A stretch of 64,000 bases of DNA from Bradyrhizobium arachidis (GCF_015291705.1 NZ_CP030050.1:8618001-8682000); one strand, 5' to 3'. Counted from the stretch's first letter, positions 34,366-44,300 are shown. Translations and numbers: made by a program. The notes: generated by a model not told the origin, from the letters alone.

Positions 34366-35466
34366 ATGCGGACAACAGCGGTCGGCGTCTTCAAGATCGC
34401 CACCAGGGGCCCGGGCGACGTCTCCGGCCTGATGGCCATGATCGGCTCCGGCGCGATCGATCCGACGTCGATCCTCGCCATTCTCGGCAAGACCGAGGGC
34501 AATGGTGGCGTCAACGATTTTACCCGGGAATATGCCGTCGCCGCGCTGTGCACGGCATTGGCGCCAAAGCTCGGGCTGTCGTCAGAGGCAGTCGAGCAGC
34601 GCATCGCCTTCGTGATGTCCGGAGGCACCGAGGGCGTGCTCAGCCCGCATATCACGGTGTTCACACGCCGCGAGGCCGAGCGGCCGGCCGGCATGTCGGG
34701 CAAGCGGCTCAGCATCGGCATGGCGCACACGCGGGATTTCCTGCCCGAGGAGCTTGGCCGCTCCGCGCAGATCACGGAGACGGCCACGGCCGTGAAAGCC
34801 GCCATGGAGGATGCCGGCATCACCGATCCCACTGACGTTCATTTCGTCCAGATCAAATGCCCGCTGCTCACCAGCGAACGGGTCGAGGCGGCAAAAGCGC
34901 GCGGCAACAAGACGGCGACGACGAGCTCCTACAGCTCGATGGCCTATTCGCGCGGCGCCTCCGCGCTCGGAGTTGCGGTGGCGCTCGGCGAGATCGCTTC
35001 CGATATTCGCGATGAGGACGTGCTGCGACGCGACGATCTGTTCTCGAACGTCGCCTCGACCTCGTCAGGCATCGAGCTGATGCATAACGTCGTCATCGTG
35101 CTCGGCAACTCCGCGTCATCGGCGAGCACGTTCGAGATCGGGCATGCCGTGATGGACGACGCCATCGATGCTGCGGCGGTGATGTCGGCGCTGACGAGTG
35201 TCGGGCTTGGCACGACGCCGCAGCCGGGCCGCGAGCTCGTCAATGTCTTCGCCAAGGCCGAGGCCTCGCCCGATGGCAGCGTGCGCGGCGACCGCCACAC
35301 CATGCTGGAAGACACCGACATCAGCTCGACACGTCACGCCCGCGCCGCGGTCGGCGGCCTGATCGCCGGCCTTGCCGGCACCGGCGCGGTCTATGTTTCC
35401 GGCGGCGCCGAGCACCAGGGGCCTGCGGGCGGCGGCCCGGTTGCGGTCATCGCACGCCTGTCTTAA
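34366..35466 (+). CDS. Ring-opening amidohydrolase, cyanuric-acid-hydrolase/barbiturase family
   Basis: A 366-residue enzyme of the AtzD/barbiturase fold, which has three similar domains each giving a Ser-Lys pair. All are visible: Lys42 (LGKTEG) with Ser85 (SGGTEG), Lys164 (QIKCPL) with Ser233/234 (TSSGIEL), and Lys297 (FAKAEA) with Ser345 (SGGAEHQGP). The family opens s-triazine or pyrimidine rings. Cyanuric acid and barbiturate are both possible substrates. The start is ATG 34366, as the protein then begins with the typical [10 protein letters not shown]. An amidase follows 111 bases downstream on the same strand. Confidence 0.92.
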   Translation: MRTTAVGVFKIATRGPGDVSGLMAMIGSGAIDPTSILAILGKTEGNGGVNDFTREYAVAALCTALAPKLGLSSEAVEQRIAFVMSGGTEGVLSPHITVFTRREAERPAGMSGKRLSIGMAHTRDFLPEELGRSAQITETATAVKAAMEDAGITDPTDVHFVQIKCPLLTSERVEAAKARGNKTATTSSYSSMAYSRGASALGVAVALGEIASDIRDEDVLRRDDLFSNVASTSSGIELMHNVVIVLGNSASSASTFEIGHAVMDDAIDAAAVMSALTSVGLGTTPQPGRELVNVFAKAEASPDGSVRGDRHTMLEDTDISSTRHARAAVGGLIAGLAGTGAVYVSGGAEHQGPAGGGPVAVIARLS

Positions 35467-35577
35467 TGACGCGCCGACCTCTCCGCCCGGCGCAACCCTG
35501 CCCTTCGCGCCGGCTCGGTTGATTCACGCGGGCCCTTGCGAAAAAGGTGGCGCCCGCATCTTAGGGGATCTGACTTC

Positions 35578-37047
35578 ATGACTTTGCCTATGAGCTGGAA
35601 TGAATGGGCGCAGCACGATGGCGTCGCGCTGGCGGCGCGCGTCCGCAATGGCGAGCTGACGGCCAAGGAACTGGCGCGGCAAGCGGTCGCTGGCGTTGCC
35701 AAGGTCAATCCGGCGCTGTCGGGCGTGGTCGAGCTGTTCGAGGACGTGATCGCCGATCCCGCCAGGGACGGCGCCAATCTGTCCGGCCCGTTCGCCGGCC
35801 TGCCGTTCCTGATGAAGGATCTGGGACCGACCATGAAGGGCCGGCTCCAGGAGATGGGCTCGGTGTTGATGCGCGGCAATCGCGCCGCCGCCGACACGTT
35901 CCTCACCGGCAAGTTTCGCCAGGCGGGATTGAACCTGATCGGGCGCACCACGACGCCGGAATTCGGCGTATGCAGCTCGGCCGACAATCCCGCCGTCTAT
36001 GTCACACGCAATCCCTGGAATACCGATTACACCACCTGCGGCTCGTCGGCGGGCAGTGCGGCGATGGTCGCGGCCGGCGTGGTGCCGATCGCGCATGCGA
36101 CCGACGGCGGCGGCTCGATCCGCATTCCCGCCGGCGTCAACGGCAATATCGGCCTGAAAGTCTCGCGCGGTGTGTTCTCGCTCGCCCCGCACATGTCCGA
36201 CCTCACCGGCCTTGTCTCGATCCAGGGCTGCCAGTCGCGCTCGGTGCGCGACACCGCCGCTTTCGTCGATCATGCGCGGGGACCTGCGCCCGGCGAGTTC
36301 ATGCCGTTCTGGACCACGGCGCAACCCTATTCGGAGATGATCAAGCGCGATCCGGGCAAGCTCCGTATCGCGCTGTCCCACACCTGGGGCGATTACACCG
36401 CGACCCCGGAGATCGCCGCCGAGCTGGAAAAGACCGGCCGTTTCCTCGAAGGCCTCGGCCATCACGTCGACTACGCGCTGCCCGAGCTCGACTTCCGCGC
36501 CGCCTTCGCGGCACAGACCACCTGCTACATCAGCAATTTTGCCGTGGTGATCTCCAACATGCTCGCCGCGCGCGGGCTTGAAAAGCCGCCGGAAGATCTG
36601 ATCGAGCCCATGAACATCCGCATCTGGGAAGCCGGCCGTCACACCAGCTTCGCCGAGCGGGCGAAGATGCAGGGCGTGTTCAACACCACCTCGCGCGGCT
36701 TCGGCGCGTTCTTCGAGCAGTGGGACGTGATCCTGACGCCGATCACCGCGCTGCCGACGCCGAAGGTCGGCACGAAGGAATATCTCACCATCTCCGACAA
36801 TCCCGATGTGCTCGACTGGTTCGGCAATCTCTGGCGCTTCTTCGCCTTCACGCCGCTCGCCAATCTCTGCGGCATGCCCGCGATCTCGATGCCGATGGCG
36901 GCGCAAGACCACGGCCTGCCGCTCGGCATCCAGGCGATCGCCAAGCAGGCCAATGACGGCCTCTTGCTACAACTCGCCGCCCAGATCGAGCGTGCGCTCG
37001 ACGGCAAGTGGAACGGCGGCAGGAAGCCGAAGGTGCATGTCGGCTGA
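35578..37047 (+). CDS. Amidase-signature enzyme, NylA-like group
   Basis: A 489-residue amidase-signature protein. The Ser-cisSer-Lys triad is present: Lys in FLMKDLGP, the cis-Ser and nucleophile Ser in CGSSAGSAAM and TDGGGSIRIPAG. The pattern NPWNTDYTTCGSSAG and GGGSIRIPAGVNGNIGLK is close to the 6-aminohexanoate-cyclic-dimer hydrolase (NylA) group. ATG 35578 gives a normal N-terminus. It follows the ring-opening hydrolase and may cut a linear amide made by it (for example a biuret- or ureidomalonate-like product). This link is inferred from position only. Confidence 0.9.
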   Translation: MTLPMSWNEWAQHDGVALAARVRNGELTAKELARQAVAGVAKVNPALSGVVELFEDVIADPARDGANLSGPFAGLPFLMKDLGPTMKGRLQEMGSVLMRGNRAAADTFLTGKFRQAGLNLIGRTTTPEFGVCSSADNPAVYVTRNPWNTDYTTCGSSAGSAAMVAAGVVPIAHATDGGGSIRIPAGVNGNIGLKVSRGVFSLAPHMSDLTGLVSIQGCQSRSVRDTAAFVDHARGPAPGEFMPFWTTAQPYSEMIKRDPGKLRIALSHTWGDYTATPEIAAELEKTGRFLEGLGHHVDYALPELDFRAAFAAQTTCYISNFAVVISNMLAARGLEKPPEDLIEPMNIRIWEAGRHTSFAERAKMQGVFNTTSRGFGAFFEQWDVILTPITALPTPKVGTKEYLTISDNPDVLDWFGNLWRFFAFTPLANLCGMPAISMPMAAQDHGLPLGIQAIAKQANDGLLLQLAAQIERALDGKWNGGRKPKVHVG

Positions 37048-37083
37048 GGCAGGCCCGTTCGTTTCGTAAGCCCCGCGCTTGCG

Positions 37084-37203
37084 GCCATCCTTCGAGACGC
37101 CCGTCGATGGCGGGCCCTCAGGATGCGGTCTGATTTCGCGGCGATATCTCAGACCCTCATGGTGAGGAGCGCCGCCTGGCGGCGCGTCTCGAACCGTGCG
37201 GGC
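37084..37203. repeat. Palindromic repeat, family D-like
   Basis: The left arm has CCATCCTTCGAGACG and GGCGGGCCCTCAGGATG; the right arm has ACCCTCATGGTGAGGAGC and CGTCTCGAACCGTGC. It is looser than the other D copies. It lies between the amidase stop and the small gene at 37218. Confidence 0.6.
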
Positions 37204-37217
37204 CCACACGGCTGCCT

Positions 37218-37529
37218 TCAGTTCTTCACCGCCGGAATGTCCTCCGTGGGCTGCTGCTGACCCTGCTTGAACATCGCCAGCGCCTTGTCGAGCGCTTCAC
37301 GCAAGGCAAGCGCTGCGGCGACGCTGCAACGCAGGTGCGCGGTCTGGACCACGTCGACCCTGACCGCGGCGCCGACCGGCATCAAGAGGTTCGCGGCGAG
37401 CTCGATCTGGATCGCGCCGTTGTGATGGCCGAAGCAGGAGGCGCCGTCGAAATAGATGATCGGCGCGCGCTCCGAGCTCGAGCTCGAAATGGTGACGGGC
37501 CCCTGAGCGGGCGTTTCGGGGTCGGTCAT
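37218..37529 (-). CDS. Small conserved-looking protein of unknown function
   Basis: A 103-residue protein with no signal peptide or membrane helix. An N-terminal disordered Ser-rich stretch (SSSSS) is followed by a compact domain: YFDGASCFGHHNGAIQIELAAN, then VRVDVVQTAHLRCSVAAALALREALDKAL, which looks like a beta-rich half and a helix. ATG 37529 is preferred because the upstream open codons read as noise and overlap the divergent thioesterase leader. The neighbouring thioesterase is divergent. I do not recognise the family. Confidence 0.65.
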   Translation of the reverse strand: MTDPETPAQGPVTISSSSSERAPIIYFDGASCFGHHNGAIQIELAANLLMPVGAAVRVDVVQTAHLRCSVAAALALREALDKALAMFKQGQQQPTEDIPAVKN

Positions 37530-37663
37530 GGGCGCTCCTTGCGGCTGGTCGAACAAACGAAGCGCCCACCATCGTTGCTTCCGTCCGCCCTGTCGAGGCC
37601 CAACTGCCTCCGGCGACCTGTTCGGGTTTTGCACCGCGCCCGGCACTGGTCTAGAACATCGCC

Positions 37664-38572
37664 ATGTCCACTCCACCGACCACGCTCCCCTTCGAGGAAC
37701 TCGCCGAGGCGATCAAGGGCCGCCGTTCCGATTACGGCCATATCAGCGGGCTTCAGCTCGACCGCTTTGCGCCGGGCGAGGCCTGGTCCAGCCTGCCCTA
37801 CCGGCCGGTCTTCGTCGGCGACACCGAGACCGGCGTGCTGCATGGCGGCGTGGTCACCGCGATGCTGGACGAGAGCTGCGGCATGGCCGTGCAACTCGCG
37901 CTCGACGGCACCCGTGCGATCGCAACCCTGGACTTGCGCATCGACTACCAGAAGCCGGCAACGCCGGGCCTCGACATCAAGGCGCATTCGGTCTGCTACC
38001 GCACCACGCGCTCGATCGCCTTCGTGCGCTCCACCGCCTACCAGGAGTCCGAGGACGATCCGGTCGCGACCGCGACCGCCTGCTTCATGATCGGCGCCAA
38101 CCGCACCAACATGCTCGCCGACCGCAGGATGGATGCGCGCAACATCCCGACGCTGGAGGCGCCGGATGATCCGGACGGCCCGTTCGCGAGCAGCCCGTTC
38201 GCACGCTGCCTCGGCATCCGCATCAATGACGACGGCACGCTGACCATGCCGTTCTCTCCGAAAATCATCGGCAACCCGATCCTGCCCGCGATCCATGGCG
38301 GGATGACCGGCGCTTTTCTCGAGACCACCGCGATCGTCGGCGTGACGCGCGAGCTCGGCATCGCCGCGCTGCCCAAGCCGATCGGGCTCACCGTCAACTA
38401 TCTGCGTTCCGGCCGCGCGCTCGACAGCATTGCCAATGTCTCGATCGTGAAACAAGGCCGCCGCATCGTCGCCTTCGAGGCGCGGGCCTGGCAGGACGAT
38501 GGGGACAAGCCGATCGCGACCGCTTTCGGCCATTTCATGCTGCGCCCGACGCCCGGAAGTGACGAGGAATAG
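37664..38572 (+). CDS. Two-hot-dog PaaI-type acyl-CoA thioesterase
   Basis: A 302-residue fusion of two hot-dog domains. The first (about 30-145) has HGGVVTAMLDESCGMAV and the second (about 165-295) has IHGGMTGAFLETTAIVGV, both of which look like the Asp/Glu-bearing hot-dog helix. In most bacteria these are single-domain dimers. It would hydrolyse acyl-CoA; the chain type is not known. ATG 37664 fits the domain start. It is divergent from the small gene at 37218 and followed by a membrane protein gene after 68 bases. Confidence 0.87.
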   Translation: MSTPPTTLPFEELAEAIKGRRSDYGHISGLQLDRFAPGEAWSSLPYRPVFVGDTETGVLHGGVVTAMLDESCGMAVQLALDGTRAIATLDLRIDYQKPATPGLDIKAHSVCYRTTRSIAFVRSTAYQESEDDPVATATACFMIGANRTNMLADRRMDARNIPTLEAPDDPDGPFASSPFARCLGIRINDDGTLTMPFSPKIIGNPILPAIHGGMTGAFLETTAIVGVTRELGIAALPKPIGLTVNYLRSGRALDSIANVSIVKQGRRIVAFEARAWQDDGDKPIATAFGHFMLRPTPGSDEE

Positions 38573-38640
38573 GCGTATTTTCCCTTGACGGCAGGGGGCC
38601 GGGCCACAACGATAGCGCGTTCCCTGCGAGAGGTATTGGG

Positions 38641-39006
38641 TTGCGGCATCCGCTCGACATCATCGCCATGTTCGCCGCGCTCTGGCTGCTGGCGGCGATG
38701 GTGCTCGACGCGTTGACGCCGAAAGAGCTGACGGCGGTGATGATCGGGATTGCGATCGGGCCCGCCATCGTCATTACCGCCGTGTTCTATTATCTGCGCT
38801 GCCCACGCACCGATTTTGCGGTGATGTTCGCGGCGCTCTGGCTGATCTCCGACGTCGCCATGGCGTTCATCTCGCCGACGCAGCTGCCGCATTTCCTGAT
38901 CGCGCTCGGCTTCCTGCCGGCCTTGCTGATCGGCATCGTGCTGCACTGGCAGCGCTTCCAGCGCCGCCACGAGCGGCTGCCGGTGCCGTCAGTGAAGCGC
39001 GGTTAG
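38641..39006 (+). CDS. Small membrane protein with internal duplication
   Basis: A 121-residue protein with about four membrane helices. Residues 9-25 ([17 protein letters not shown]) and 62-78 ([17 protein letters not shown]) are clear copies, each followed by PKEL/PTQL and a hydrophobic helix, so the protein is two repeats of one helix pair. A TTG start at 38641 is used because GAGAGG precedes it; ATG 38668 is an alternative. The stop overlaps the convergent poxB stop. Its function is unknown. Confidence 0.7.
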   Translation: MRHPLDIIAMFAALWLLAAMVLDALTPKELTAVMIGIAIGPAIVITAVFYYLRCPRTDFAVMFAALWLISDVAMAFISPTQLPHFLIALGFLPALLIGIVLHWQRFQRRHERLPVPSVKRG

Positions 39007-40738
39007 CGCGGCAAGAGGTTCGTCTTCGCGAGGTCGAGCACCTCGTCGCCGCGGCCGTTCATCACCGCGCGCAGCACCCACAGGCTGAAGCCCTTGACCT
39101 GCTCGGCTGTGATGGTCGGCGGCATCGACAGCTCCTGCTTGGCGGTGACGACGTCGAGCAGCGCCGGCCCGTTGTGGGCCAGCATCTCCTTCATCGCGCC
39201 CGGCAGCTCGCCGGGATCCTCGACGCGCTTGGCAAAGATGCCCATCGCGCGCGCCATCGCGGCGAAATCAGGATTTTCCAGATCGACATTGGTGTCGACA
39301 AAGCCGGCCGCCTTCATCTCCAGCGCGACGAAGCCGAGCACGCCGTTGTTGAAGACGACGACCTTCACCGGCAGCTTCATCTGCGTCAGCGTGATGAGGT
39401 CGCCCATCAGCATGGTGAAGCCGCCGTCGCCGGAAAGCGAGATGACCTGGCGGCCGGGCTGCGCGGCCTGCGCGCCGATCGCCTGCGGCATGGCATTGGC
39501 CATCGAGCCGTGCACGAACGAGCCGATCAGCCGGCGGCGGCCGTTCATGTCGAGATAGCGCGCGGCCCACACCGTGGGCGTGCCGACATCGGCGGTGAAC
39601 ACGGCATCGTCGGACGCGTGGTCGCTGATGACCTTGGCCAGATACTGCGGATGGATCGGTTTGCTGCCGGGCGTGCCCTTGGCGAGCGAGTCGAGACCCT
39701 CACGCGCCTTCTTGTAGTGCGCGATGGCATCGTCGAGATGCCTGCGCTGCGTCTTGGACTTGAGCAGCGGCAGCAGCGCCTCGATGGTCAGCTTGACGTC
39801 GCCGACGAGGCCGAGATCGATCCTGCACCGCCGTCCCAGATTTTCCGGGCGGATGTCGATCTGCGCGACCTTCGCATCAACAGGGAAGAACTGCTTGTAG
39901 GGAAAGTCGGTGCCGAGCATCACCAGCGCGTCGCAGGCGTGCATGGCGGCATAGCCCGAGGAGAAGCCGATGAATCCGGTCATGCCGACATCGTAAGGGT
40001 TGTCGTATTCGACATGCTCCTTGCCGCCGAGCGCATGCACGATCGGGCTCTTCAGCGTTTCGGCCAGTTGCATCAGCGGTGCGTGCGCGCCGGCGCAGCC
40101 GCGGCCGCAGAACAGCGTGATGCGCTCGGCGCGGTTGAGGAGATCGGCGAGCGCCTTCAGCTCATCCGCCTGCGGCACGATCTTCGGTGCGGATAACGCG
40201 AGGCCACGTGTCGTCGACAGTGCTCGCTTCGGCGGCGAGCGGAAGGCGACATCGCCGGGCATCGCGACGACGGCGACGCCGCGCAGGCCGACCGCCGCGC
40301 GAATCGCGTTCTCCAGCACATAAGGAAGCTGGCTCGAATCAGAGACCAGCTCGCAGTAGTGACTGCATTCGCGAAAGAGGTTTTGCGGATGTGTCTCCTG
40401 GAAATAGCCGCCGCCGATCTCGGCGGTCGGGATCTGCGCCGCGATCGCCAGCACGGGAACGCGGCTGCGATGGGCATCGAATAGGCCGTTGATCAGATGC
40501 AGATTGCCCGGGCCGCAGGAACCCGCGCAGACCGCGAGGCTTCCCGTCATCTCGGCTTCGCCGCAGCGGCGAAGGCTGCAACCTCCTCGTGCCGGACATG
40601 GATCCACTCGATGGTGCCGCGGCGGCGCAGCGCCTCGGTCAAGGCGTTCAGGCTGTCGCCGACGATGCCATAGATGCGTTTGACGCCGGCCTGCTCGAGC
40701 GTTCCCACGAACAGATCGGCCACGTTGTTGATCGCCAT
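39003..40738 (-). pseudogene. poxB: Pyruvate dehydrogenase (quinone) PoxB, frameshifted
   Basis: A TPP- and FAD-dependent enzyme that oxidises pyruvate to acetate and feeds electrons to quinone. The first 63 residues ([21 protein letters not shown]) are in one frame from ATG 40738. The rest, from [18 protein letters not shown] to the stop at 39003, is in another. Where a repair would give GCGGCGGAA, the coding strand has GCGGCGAA, so one G is missing near 40564. Both parts match PoxB closely ([33 protein letters not shown] for TPP). The gene is either inactive or the base is a sequencing error. It converges on the duplicated membrane protein gene. Confidence 0.87.
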
Positions 40739-40818
40739 GTCGGTCTCCTGATCTCGCCGGTAGAGCAAGATAGGATAACGCGCGACCGTGACGGCATCAC
40801 GGCTTGTTTATTGCGCGC

Positions 40819-41451
40819 TCAGTCTTTCGCAATCGCCCGATCATAGGCCACAATCGTCGCCTTCGCCCGCGTCGCCACATCGGCCGCCGACATGCCGGGC
40901 TTGTAGAGGCTCGAGCCCAGCCCGAACGCCGTCACGCCACCCTTGATGTATTCGGCAAAATTCTGATCGGAGACGCCGCCAACCGCGGCGATCATGACGC
41001 CCGCGGGCAACACGGCGCGGATCGCGGCGATCCCGGATGCGCCGAGCACGCTGGCCGGAAAGAATTTCAGGCCCGATGCGCCGGAGCGCGCCGCGAGCAG
41101 CGCTTCCGTCGGCGAGAACACGCCGGGCAGGGTCACCATGCCGTGCTGATGCGCGCGCGCAAGCACGTCAGTATCGACATTGGGCGAGACCATCAGCTTG
41201 CCGCCGGCATCGTTGAGGCGGTCGACATCTGCGGCGGTCAGCACCGTCCCGGCGCCGATCAGCACGCCAGCCGGCGCGAGCTTGGCGGCGGTTGCGATCG
41301 AACGGAACGGATCGGGCGAGTTCAAGGGAATCTCGATCGCGGTCATGCCGGCCTCGATCAGCACGCCGACGATGGCCTCGGTCTCCTCCCGCTTGACGCC
41401 GCGCAGGATCGCGACCAGCGGACGCTTCATCGATGGAAAAGGAACGCTCAT
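40819..41451 (-). CDS. dgoA: 2-dehydro-3-deoxy-6-phosphogalactonate aldolase
   Basis: A 210-residue KDPG/KDPGal-type class I aldolase that splits the phosphorylated sugar acid into pyruvate and glyceraldehyde 3-phosphate. VAILRGVKREETEAIVGVLIEAG holds the active-site Glu, FPSMKRPLVAILR is the start, and GLKFFPASVLG holds the Schiff-base Lys. ATG 41451 gives MSVPFPSMKRP and sits 14 bases after the stop of the sugar kinase on the same strand, so dgoK-dgoA form one operon. The kinase neighbour is the reason for the galactonate rather than gluconate name. Confidence 0.92.
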   Translation of the reverse strand: MSVPFPSMKRPLVAILRGVKREETEAIVGVLIEAGMTAIEIPLNSPDPFRSIATAAKLAPAGVLIGAGTVLTAADVDRLNDAGGKLMVSPNVDTDVLARAHQHGMVTLPGVFSPTEALLAARSGASGLKFFPASVLGASGIAAIRAVLPAGVMIAAVGGVSDQNFAEYIKGGVTAFGLGSSLYKPGMSAADVATRAKATIVAYDRAIAKD

Positions 41452-41464
41452 CTCAAAAATCCCT

Positions 41465-42379
41465 CTATTTCGTCCAGATCGCCGCAGCGGCCATCGACAG
41501 ACCGCGGCGGACCGCTTCGTCGGCATCGACCGGCTGCACGGCGACCGCCAGCGCATCGAAAGCGTGGCGATACAACGTCGCGAGCCGCCCCGAGGCAATC
41601 AGCGTAATGCCCGCTTTTGGCAACGCTCCGGAGAGCCCTGCCGCGAGCTCGGCGCCGATCAACGTGCCCGACAGCGTCTCGCGCGCCTCAGCCGGCGTGC
41701 CGCCGAACAGCAGCTGACGCGAGCGCGCGGTGAACAGGAGGTTGGCGGCGAAGGCCGGCGCCTCATACGCGGCTTTCACGGCCGCCTTGAAGCTCTCGAC
41801 ATCCTCGGCGTCATCGGCATTGGCAACCGCAAGTGACAAAATCGTCTCGCGCGAAACGACGCTGAAGAGCTCGCCGGTCATGAAGGTGGAAAAGTGAGCG
41901 ACCGTACCGTCCTTCACCCGCACCCATTTCGAATGGGTGCCGGGCATGCAGACCAGCGCCTGGCCGGCGGCATCGAGGCCAAGCGCGCCGAGCAGCTGCG
42001 TCTCCTCGCCGCGCATCACGTCCGGCGCGCTGGCGTCGCGCTGTGCGATGCCCGGCAGGATGCGGATGTCGCGCGCCTCACCCGGCACGCGCGCCGCCTG
42101 CTTCAGGACGGCGGCGAGCGGCGCCGGCGTGTCGACATAGCCGGCCTCGACCCAGCCGGTTTTTGCGCCGGCCATGCCGCAGACGAGAACGGGCAGAGGA
42201 TCGGGCGCCTCGACTGTGCGGAGATGCGACTGCAGCACGGAGGAGAAGCCAGCCTTCGCCGCCGTCAGCATGCCCTCGCCGCTGCGGCGCTCGGCCAGAA
42301 CCTGGCCGGTGCGATCAACCAGCCACAGGCGAAAACTGCTGGTGCCCCAGTCCACCGCGACAAAAGCGGGTTCGGTCAT
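41465..42379 (-). CDS. dgoK: 2-dehydro-3-deoxygalactonokinase
   Basis: A 304-residue kinase of the DgoK family (ASKHA fold). It starts FVAVDWGTSSFRLWLVD, the phosphate-1 loop, and has VCGMAGAKTGWVEAGY and CMPGTHSKWVRV, the family signatures. It phosphorylates 2-dehydro-3-deoxygalactonate in the De Ley-Doudoroff route, and the aldolase gene directly downstream completes the pathway to pyruvate and triose phosphate. A galactonate dehydratase and transporter are not in the window, so upstream steps must be encoded elsewhere. Confidence 0.93.
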   Translation of the reverse strand: MTEPAFVAVDWGTSSFRLWLVDRTGQVLAERRSGEGMLTAAKAGFSSVLQSHLRTVEAPDPLPVLVCGMAGAKTGWVEAGYVDTPAPLAAVLKQAARVPGEARDIRILPGIAQRDASAPDVMRGEETQLLGALGLDAAGQALVCMPGTHSKWVRVKDGTVAHFSTFMTGELFSVVSRETILSLAVANADDAEDVESFKAAVKAAYEAPAFAANLLFTARSRQLLFGGTPAEARETLSGTLIGAELAAGLSGALPKAGITLIASGRLATLYRHAFDALAVAVQPVDADEAVRRGLSMAAAAIWTK

Positions 42380-42589
42380 CGTGTCCTCGTCTCACAGGCA
42401 AGACGGCGTCTCGCGACAATGAGACGGCGCTCTGCAAATCTGCCTCGGGATATCGGCTATTGCGGCCGCAAACCAGCCTTTTCTCGCAAGTCCGAGGGCG
42501 AGCCGCGCTGGCACACGCCTTGCTGAAGCCTCTCCACTCACGTCCGTGAACCGCGCAGCAAGACGCGTCAACATCAGATGAGGAAACCC

Positions 42590-43687
42590 ATGGAGATCGG
42601 CTATTTCACGATGCCTTCGCATCCGCCGGAGTGCGGTCTGAAGGAAGGGAACGACTGGGACCTGCAAGTCATGCGCTGGCTCGACGAGCTCGGCTATCAG
42701 GAGGCCTGGGTCGGCGAGCACCACACCGCGCCCTGGGAACCCAATCCCACGCCGGACCTCCTGATCGCGCAGGCGTTGATGCAGACCAAGCGCCTGCGCA
42801 TCGGGCCGGGCGGCTTCCTGCTGCCCTATCACCACCCGGCCGAGCTCGCCAACCGCGTCGCGATGCTCGACCATATGTCCGAGGGCCGGCTCAATTTCGG
42901 CGTCGCGGCGAGCGGCTTGCCGAGCGACTGGGCGATGTTCAACGTCGACGGCATGAGCGGGCAGAACCGCGACATGACCCGCGAGGCGCTGGAGATCATC
43001 TTGAAGCTCTGGAGTGAGCCGGCGCCGTTCACCCACAAGGGCAAATACTGGACGGTGACCAAGCCGGACACGATGTTCGACTTCCTCAAGCCCCACATCA
43101 AGCCGCTGCAGGCGCCGCATCCGCCGATCGGCGTTGCCGGGCTATCGAAGAACTCGGACACCTTGAAGCTCGCAGGTGAGCGCGGCTTCATCCCGATGAG
43201 CCTCAATCTCAACCCGGCCTATGTCGGCAGCCATTGGGACTCGGTCGAGATCGGCGCCGCCAAGACCGGCCGCAAGCCGAACCGACAGGACTGGCGCCTC
43301 GTGCGCGAGGTGTTCGTCGCCGATACCGACGAGGAGGCCTGGAAGCTCTCGACCGGCGACATGATGGGCCGGATGATGCACGAATACTTCCTGCCGCTGC
43401 TCGGCCATTTCGGCTTCAAGGACTACCTCAAGCACGCGCCTGACGTGCCCGACAGCGACGTCACGGTCGAATATTGCGCCAAGCGGAACTGGATCGTCGG
43501 CTCGCCCGCGACCGTGGCCGAGAAGATCGAGAAGATCTACGACGAGGTCGGCGGCTTCGGCGTGCTCTTGGTGTTCGGCTTCGACTACAAGCACAAGGCC
43601 GAGGCCTGGCACCATTCGCTCTCGCTGCTCAAGAACGAGGTGATGCCGCGTCTGACGCATCTCGGCTCCGCGAAGAAGGCAGCTTGA
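42590..43687 (+). CDS. LLM-class flavin-dependent monooxygenase
   Basis: A 365-residue luciferase-like monooxygenase (TIM barrel). WVGEHHTAPWEPNPTPDLLIAQAL is the family signature, with GPGGFLLPYHHPAELANRVAMLDHMSEGRLNFG after it. It needs reduced flavin from a partner. The start is ATG 42590 with TGAGGA six bases upstream; ATG 42578 is an alternative. A flavin reductase gene follows after 57 bases, forming a two-component monooxygenase. The organic substrate is unknown. Confidence 0.92.
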   Translation: MEIGYFTMPSHPPECGLKEGNDWDLQVMRWLDELGYQEAWVGEHHTAPWEPNPTPDLLIAQALMQTKRLRIGPGGFLLPYHHPAELANRVAMLDHMSEGRLNFGVAASGLPSDWAMFNVDGMSGQNRDMTREALEIILKLWSEPAPFTHKGKYWTVTKPDTMFDFLKPHIKPLQAPHPPIGVAGLSKNSDTLKLAGERGFIPMSLNLNPAYVGSHWDSVEIGAAKTGRKPNRQDWRLVREVFVADTDEEAWKLSTGDMMGRMMHEYFLPLLGHFGFKDYLKHAPDVPDSDVTVEYCAKRNWIVGSPATVAEKIEKIYDEVGGFGVLLVFGFDYKHKAEAWHHSLSLLKNEVMPRLTHLGSAKKAA

Positions 43688-43744
43688 CCCGATACGGGTG
43701 CGGCGCGATCGTGCCGCACCCGCTTTCATTTGGGAGATTTCCGC

Positions 43745-44299
43745 GTGAGCGTCGACGCGAAGGATTTCAAGCAGGCGATGCGCCAGTGCGCCGGCGCCGT
43801 GGCGCTGGTCACGGTCGGCGCCGAGCACGGCAAGCGCACGGGTTTGACGGTGACCTCGGCCTGCTCACTGTCCGACAATCCGCCCTCGCTGATCGTGTGC
43901 GTCAACCGCAATGCCAGTGCGCATACGCGCATCCGCGAGGAAGGCGCCTTCGCGATCAACTTCCTGCACGAGGATCACGCGATGCTGGCGCTGACCTTCA
44001 GCGGCCAGAAGGGCGTCAACGGCGACGACCGGTTTGCGTTCGGGCAGTGGACGCGCGGCGCAACCGGCGCGCCGGTATTGACCGACGCGGTCGCAGCCTT
44101 CGACTGCGTGCTGGCGCAGGAATTCGAAACCAGGACGCATTCGATCTTCGTCGGCGAGGTGCGCGGCGTGTCCCATTCGGATGCCGCGAAGCCACTGGTG
44201 TATCTGCGCGGCCATTTTCATACGCCGCAGGAGATGCGCGAGACGGTCGCGCTCGGCGACCTCGATGCGCGGCATCTCAGCTGGACGGATTTCTCCTGA
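43745..44299 (+). CDS. Flavin reductase (partner of the LLM monooxygenase)
   Basis: A 184-residue flavin reductase of the HpaC/FMN-binding split-barrel group. It starts KDFKQAMRQCAGAVALVTVG and has GLTVTSACSLSDNPPSLIVCVNRNASAHTRI, the flavin-binding core, then FAINFLHEDH. It uses NAD(P)H to reduce FMN or FAD for the preceding monooxygenase. The start is GTG 43745, with GGGAGA at 43732 giving proper spacing; a TTG 15 bases earlier is less likely. Its stop is one base before that of the convergent FAD-enzyme gene. Confidence 0.92.
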   Translation: MSVDAKDFKQAMRQCAGAVALVTVGAEHGKRTGLTVTSACSLSDNPPSLIVCVNRNASAHTRIREEGAFAINFLHEDHAMLALTFSGQKGVNGDDRFAFGQWTRGATGAPVLTDAVAAFDCVLAQEFETRTHSIFVGEVRGVSHSDAAKPLVYLRGHFHTPQEMRETVALGDLDARHLSWTDFS

Positions 44300-44300
44300 T

